From positions 1 to 6,214 of the forward strand of contig JAIPER010000230.1 in the NCBI GenBank assembly GCA_021737115.1: DNA of 6,214 nt. The letters run 5' to 3'. Position numbers and translations under genes: made by a program. Under the pieces are notes generated by a model, which saw only the letters and a program-made list of their open reading frames with translations, did not search any database and was not told the origin of the DNA. The DNA comes from Desulfohalobiaceae bacterium (GTDB lineage Bacteria > Desulfobacterota > Desulfovibrionia > Desulfovibrionales > Desulfothermaceae). How positions within the stretch are numbered: the stretch's first letter is position 1; the number at the start of each line of letters is the position of its first letter. Of the stretch, positions 3,411 to 6,214 are shown one piece after another.

Positions 3411-5237
3411 AACCAGGTCCAGGCCGCATAGAAAGTAGGTGAATCCCGTGGGCTGGCTCTGGATGAGACCGGAAAAGGCCTGGACGAGTCCCTGCATTTC
3501 CTGTTGAAGCCCTGTGTTCTCCCCGGCCCGGATGAGCCTGACGATATTCATCAGGGCCGCGGAGTTGCCCGAAGGGATAGCTCCGTCATAGAACTCCCTG
3601 GTGCGGACCAGGACGGTTTCTGCATAATCGGCCGAGAGAAACAGTCCGCCTTGTTCTTCATCCCGGAAATGAAGGAGCATTTTACGGGTCAGTTCCGAGG
3701 CCGCAGTCAGGTAACGCATGTTCCCGGTGGCTTCGGCCAGATTCAACAAGCCCCAGGCCAGAAAGGCGTAATCGTCCAGGAAGCCCGGGATCCCGGCCTC
3801 TCCATCCTTATAGCGGTGCAGGAGGTTGCCCTCGTTGTCCCGCATCTTTTCCAGAAGAAGATCGGCTGCCCGGGAGGCGGCCAGGCTATAGTCCTCCCTC
3901 TCAAGGGTCTTTCCGCCAAAGGCCAGGGCTGCGATCATCAGGCCGTTCCAATCGGTCAGGACCTTGTCGTCCAACAGGGGGCGGATCCTTTTTTCCCTGG
4001 CAGCGAAGAGTTTGCGGCGGGCCTGATCGAGAAGGATCTGAACGTCTTCAAAACTCAAGCCCAGATCGCCGGCGGTCTTTAGCAGGTCTGTCGACAACTG
4101 GTGCAGGATATTTCTGCCGGTGAGCTGCCGGGTGGCTTCATCCCTGAAATTGCCTTCATCTTTGAGGTTATAGGCCTTGATGACTACCTCGGCTTCCTTT
4201 TCCGGCAGGATGTCCCGAATCTCAGAGGTGCTCCAGACGTAGAATTTGCCCTCCACCCCTTCGCTGTCCGCATCTTCTCCGGAGAAAAAGACCCCCTCCA
4301 GGGATGTCAAGTCGCGCAGGACATAGCTGAAGACCTCATCGGCAGTATCGGCGTAGAACGCGTTGCCGGTTGCCTCAAAGGCTTCCAGATAGGCCAAGCT
4401 TAACATGGCCTGATCATAGAGCATTTTTTCAAAATGCGGAACCAGCCACTCTTTGTCCGTTGAATACCGGTGAAAGCCGAACCCAAGCTGATCAAAAACA
4501 CCGCCTTTGCGCATGGACAGCAGGGTTGATTCCACCATCTCCAGGAGTCGGCGGTCGTTTTCTCCTTTCTTCTGGCTGAGCAAAAAGAGCAGGTTGTGCG
4601 GGGATGGAAACTTCGGTGCATTGCCGAACCCGCCGTGCATCCTGTCGAACCTCTGGCTCAGATCATCCACCGCCCGCGCCAGAATGGATCTGTGGGGGAG
4701 TCCGCCCTGGCTGCCGCTACCTGTTCGCCGGAGATGGCCGAGGATCTCCCGGGCGCCTTTTGTGACCTTTTCCCGCTCGTTCATCCAGATGCGGGGGATC
4801 TTGGGGATGAGCTCCAAGAGCCCGGTCTGAGGAAAACTGCCCTCCTTTGGTATATAAGTAGCTGCAAAAAAAGGTTCTTTTCCAGGGGTCAGAAAAAGGG
4901 TCAAAGGCCAGCCGCCACGGCCGGTGAGGATCTGACAGGTCTTCATGTACACGGCATCGATATCCGGACGTTCCTCCCGGTCTACCTTGACCGGGACAAA
5001 GGTCTGGTTGATCAGTTCGGCCACCTGCCGGTCCTCGAATGATTCGTGGGCCATGACATGGCACCAATGGCAGGTGGCGTAGCCGATGGACAGAAAAACC
5101 GGCTTGTCCTCGTTTCCGGCTTTGGCAAAGGCCTCTTCTCCCCAGGGATACCAGTCTACAGGGTTCTGGGCATGCTGCAGCAGATAGGGGCTTTTTTCTT
5201 CGGCCAAACGATTACCAGCACTGTTTAGCTGAGCCAT
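3384..5237 (-). CDS. YyaL/DUF255 thioredoxin-domain protein, short C-terminus
   Basis: This belongs to the widespread YyaL/SPATA20 family, whose biochemical role is not established. The N-terminal domain (about 1-165) is a thioredoxin fold with 'SPYLLQHAQNPVDWYPWG' (16-33) and the redox motif 'CHWC' (Cys56, Cys59) in 'ATCHWCHVM'. After it comes an (alpha/alpha)6-barrel region, with 'HGGFGNAPKFPSPHNLLFLL', 'GGVFDQLGFGFHRYSTD', 'VPHFEKMLYDQAML', 'SGEDADSEGVEGKFYVW' and 'LTDWNGLMIAALA', as in glycoside-processing folds. No signal peptide is seen, so it is cytoplasmic. ATG 5237 is preferred because GGAG (5246-5243) lies 5 nt upstream; GTG 5243 would add two residues. The product is 617 residues where relatives are usually about 670-700: it stops after 'CGLDLVFDTNSQPK' and lacks the usual tail with a conserved 'YVC...C' segment. 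The 3' end faces the nuclease-like gene, and a redox flavoprotein gene is divergent on its other side. Confidence 0.93.
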   Translation of the reverse strand: MAQLNSAGNRLAEEKSPYLLQHAQNPVDWYPWGEEAFAKAGNEDKPVFLSIGYATCHWCHVMAHESFEDRQVAELINQTFVPVKVDREERPDIDAVYMKTCQILTGRGGWPLTLFLTPGKEPFFAATYIPKEGSFPQTGLLELIPKIPRIWMNEREKVTKGAREILGHLRRTGSGSQGGLPHRSILARAVDDLSQRFDRMHGGFGNAPKFPSPHNLLFLLSQKKGENDRRLLEMVESTLLSMRKGGVFDQLGFGFHRYSTDKEWLVPHFEKMLYDQAMLSLAYLEAFEATGNAFYADTADEVFSYVLRDLTSLEGVFFSGEDADSEGVEGKFYVWSTSEIRDILPEKEAEVVIKAYNLKDEGNFRDEATRQLTGRNILHQLSTDLLKTAGDLGLSFEDVQILLDQARRKLFAAREKRIRPLLDDKVLTDWNGLMIAALAFGGKTLEREDYSLAASRAADLLLEKMRDNEGNLLHRYKDGEAGIPGFLDDYAFLAWGLLNLAEATGNMRYLTAASELTRKMLLHFRDEEQGGLFLSADYAETVLVRTREFYDGAIPSGNSAALMNIVRLIRAGENTGLQQEMQGLVQAFSGLIQSQPTGFTYFLCGLDLVFDTNSQPK

Positions 5238-5457
5238 GTTCACTCCAAATCCGGCCCGGATAGTTCAGAGCTCTTTCCAGTGAGCTGAAATTTGCATGAA
5301 TTTTTGGACGCTTTTAGGCAGTTAACTCTCATAATTGGTAGAGGTGTACGAAGTCTGTAATTATACTTATGGTGGTCATAAATCTAGGTCGTATCTGTTT
5401 GAAGCCGGATACTCTGCTTGTGTGGAAACAATTATACTGCGGCTTAGACGCCCCGGC

Positions 5458-5506
5458 AAGGGGAGGAAAAGGTGAGTTTTGGGAAAATCACTGAAAAATC
5501 CCCCTT
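5458..5506 (+). promoter_or_regulatory. Possible hairpin in the flavoprotein gene leader
   Basis: The inner stem is 'gtga-g-tttt' (5472-5480) against 'aaaatcac' (5484-5491): eight pairs, one bulged G and a 3-nt loop. An outer stem may form between 'aagggga' (5458-5464) and 'tccccctt' (5499-5506) with one extra C. It ends about 70 nt before the start codon and is not followed by a U-run, so it looks like a leader structure more than a terminator. No known riboswitch class is recognised. Confidence 0.35.
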
Positions 5507-5565
5507 CTCGTCTCCGGGTTTATGCCGTATGCTGATATGTTCTCAGTTCCTACGAGCGAGTGCAT

Positions 5566-5572
5566 AAGGAGG
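5566..5572 (+). promoter_or_regulatory. Ribosome binding site of the flavoprotein gene
   Basis: 'aaggagg' is a full Shine-Dalgarno match 5 nt before ATG 5578 and fixes that start; the FAD-binding strand begins at residue 3, as expected for the family. Confidence 0.85.
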
Positions 5573-5577
5573 GGGGC

Positions 5578-6214
5578 ATGTACGACCTGATCATCATCGG
5601 AGGCGGTCCGGCTGCGGCCGGGGCGGCTGTCTACGCCGGGCGAGCCTTGATCTCGACATTGGTCTTGACCAAGGATTTTCAGGGACAATCGACCATCTCG
5701 CCTGATATCAGAAACTGGATCGGAGAGGTCTCCATCTCCGGAATGGATTTGTCCGAGAAGCTGGAGGAGCACGTTAGAAATCAGCCCGGGTTGACTGTCA
5801 AAAGCGATGAGCAGGTAAAGCGGATAGAAAAGACAGCCGACGGGTATCAAGTGGAATCAGACAAGGACAGCTACACCTCCCGGACCATGATCCTCGCCCC
5901 AGGGGGCAGGCGGAAAAGGCTCCAGGTCCCGGGGGAAGAAGAACTGGAAGGGCTGGGAGTGGCCTATTGCGCCACCTGCGACGCGCCTTTGTTTGAAGAC
6001 GAGGATGTCGTTGTCGTCGGAGCCGGAAATTCAGCCCTGGAGACGGTCATCGACCTTTCCGGCTATGCCCGTAAAATCTATATGCTGACCAGGGGGGATC
6101 GCCTCAAGGGGGACCCCGTGAACCGGAAGAAGGTCGAGGATCTGCCTGAAGACAGGCTGACTCTGATCACCGAGGCCACGGTCCGGGCCGTCCAGGGCCA
6201 GGACCGGGTCCAGG
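5578..6214 (+). CDS. Thioredoxin reductase/AhpF-like flavoprotein, 5' part
   Basis: This is a FAD-dependent pyridine-nucleotide disulfide oxidoreductase that would pass electrons from NAD(P)H through FAD and a CxxC disulfide to a protein partner. The frame is open for 212 codons and runs off the right edge (full family length is about 310). Features in order: the FAD loop 'IIIGGGPAAAG' (5-15); 'FQGQ' (34-37); 'APGGRRKRLQVPGE' (107-120); the redox-active pair Cys131/Cys134 in 'YCATCDAPLF'; and the nucleotide-binding loop 'VVGAGNSALE' (146-155). Two points differ from classic TrxR. The 'ATG' motif of the FAD domain reads 'APG' (107-109). The NADPH-specifying 'HRRxxxR' is replaced by 'LTRGDRLKGD' (170-179), so NADPH preference is doubtful and NADH or another donor is possible, as in AhpF. 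It has no AhpF N-terminal extension. The neighbouring divergent thioredoxin-fold DUF255 protein is a conceivable partner. Confidence 0.9.
   Translation, partial: MYDLIIIGGGPAAAGAAVYAGRALISTLVLTKDFQGQSTISPDIRNWIGEVSISGMDLSEKLEEHVRNQPGLTVKSDEQVKRIEKTADGYQVESDKDSYTSRTMILAPGGRRKRLQVPGEEELEGLGVAYCATCDAPLFEDEDVVVVGAGNSALETVIDLSGYARKIYMLTRGDRLKGDPVNRKKVEDLPEDRLTLITEATVRAVQGQDRVQ

Larger units (their letters stand above)
5238..5577. promoter_or_regulatory. Divergent intergenic region, no gene seen
   Basis: This 340-bp region lies between the starts of the minus-strand DUF255 gene and the plus-strand flavoprotein gene, so it must hold promoters for both. No strong sigma70 pair is visible. There are isolated -10-like hexamers TATACT at 5362-5367 and 5433-5438, each preceded by 'aat', but neither has a good -35 at 16-18 bp; TTGGAC at 5304-5309 likewise lacks a well-placed -10. 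The middle (about 5285-5450) is AT-rich. The last part holds a candidate RNA hairpin and the flavoprotein's ribosome binding site. I see no tRNA, known riboswitch or ORF. Confidence 0.5.

Noticed and set aside
3504..5228. Several plus-strand open frames of 60-192 codons opposite the DUF255 gene
   Set aside because: The minus-strand frame has unmistakable DUF255 motifs throughout its length; the plus-strand frames have none.
5488..5850. Minus-strand frame over the start of the flavoprotein gene
   Set aside because: It is antisense to the FAD-binding domain, with no recognisable motif and no ribosome site.

Overview
The window is a piece of bacterial chromosome, most likely from a sulfate-reducing Desulfovibrionales-type member of the Desulfobacterota. 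I infer this from protein resemblance, not a search. The TrpA stretch 'GIPFSDPVADGPVVEEVSQ' and the TrpB stretch 'GLDYPGVGPEHVHLHQTGRV' read like Desulfovibrio-type tryptophan synthase. The genes are fairly GC-rich while some spacers are strongly AT-rich.

Layout. (1) 1-589 is the 3' part of trpB, entering from the left edge. Its first 89 bases are an exact, in-frame copy of 433-521, so this is either a 432-bp tandem duplication inside trpB or an assembly error at a contig end. (2) 590-816 is an AT-rich, repeat-like spacer. (3) 817-1599 is trpA, complete and apparently intact. (4) 1600-1811 holds a near-consensus sigma70 promoter, a pair of 17-bp direct repeats and a possible 43-codon small ORF. 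(5) 1812-2555 encodes an E1-like adenylating enzyme of the HesA/MoeB/ThiF family. (6) 2554-2657 is a degenerate heptanucleotide tandem repeat starting on that gene's stop codon, followed by a 12-bp perfect inverted repeat. (7) 2799-3011 encodes a 70-residue ThiS/MoaD-like ubiquitin-fold sulfur carrier ending in Gly-Gly. (8) 3025-3321, 13 nt further on, encodes a 98-residue PD-(D/E)XK-nuclease-like protein. (9) 3384-5237 on the minus strand encodes a YyaL/DUF255 thioredoxin-fold protein with a short C-terminus. (10) 5238-5577 is a divergent intergenic region. (11) 5578 to the right edge is the 5' part of a thioredoxin-reductase/AhpF-like flavoprotein with a CATC redox motif.

How the genes fit together. 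TrpB and TrpA form tryptophan synthase. The E1-like enzyme and the Gly-Gly carrier are a classic pair: the first adenylates the C-terminus of the second so that it can carry sulfur for thiamine, molybdopterin/tungstopterin or a related product. Which product cannot be told from the window. The CxxC flavoprotein and the CxxC thioredoxin-fold DUF255 protein are divergent neighbours and could be redox partners, which is inference. I see no RNA genes, CRISPR array, transposase or phage genes. I found no convincing new system. The points most worth checking are the trpB duplication, the ubiquitin-like carrier coupled to a nuclease-like protein, and the two inverted repeats with equal spacing.
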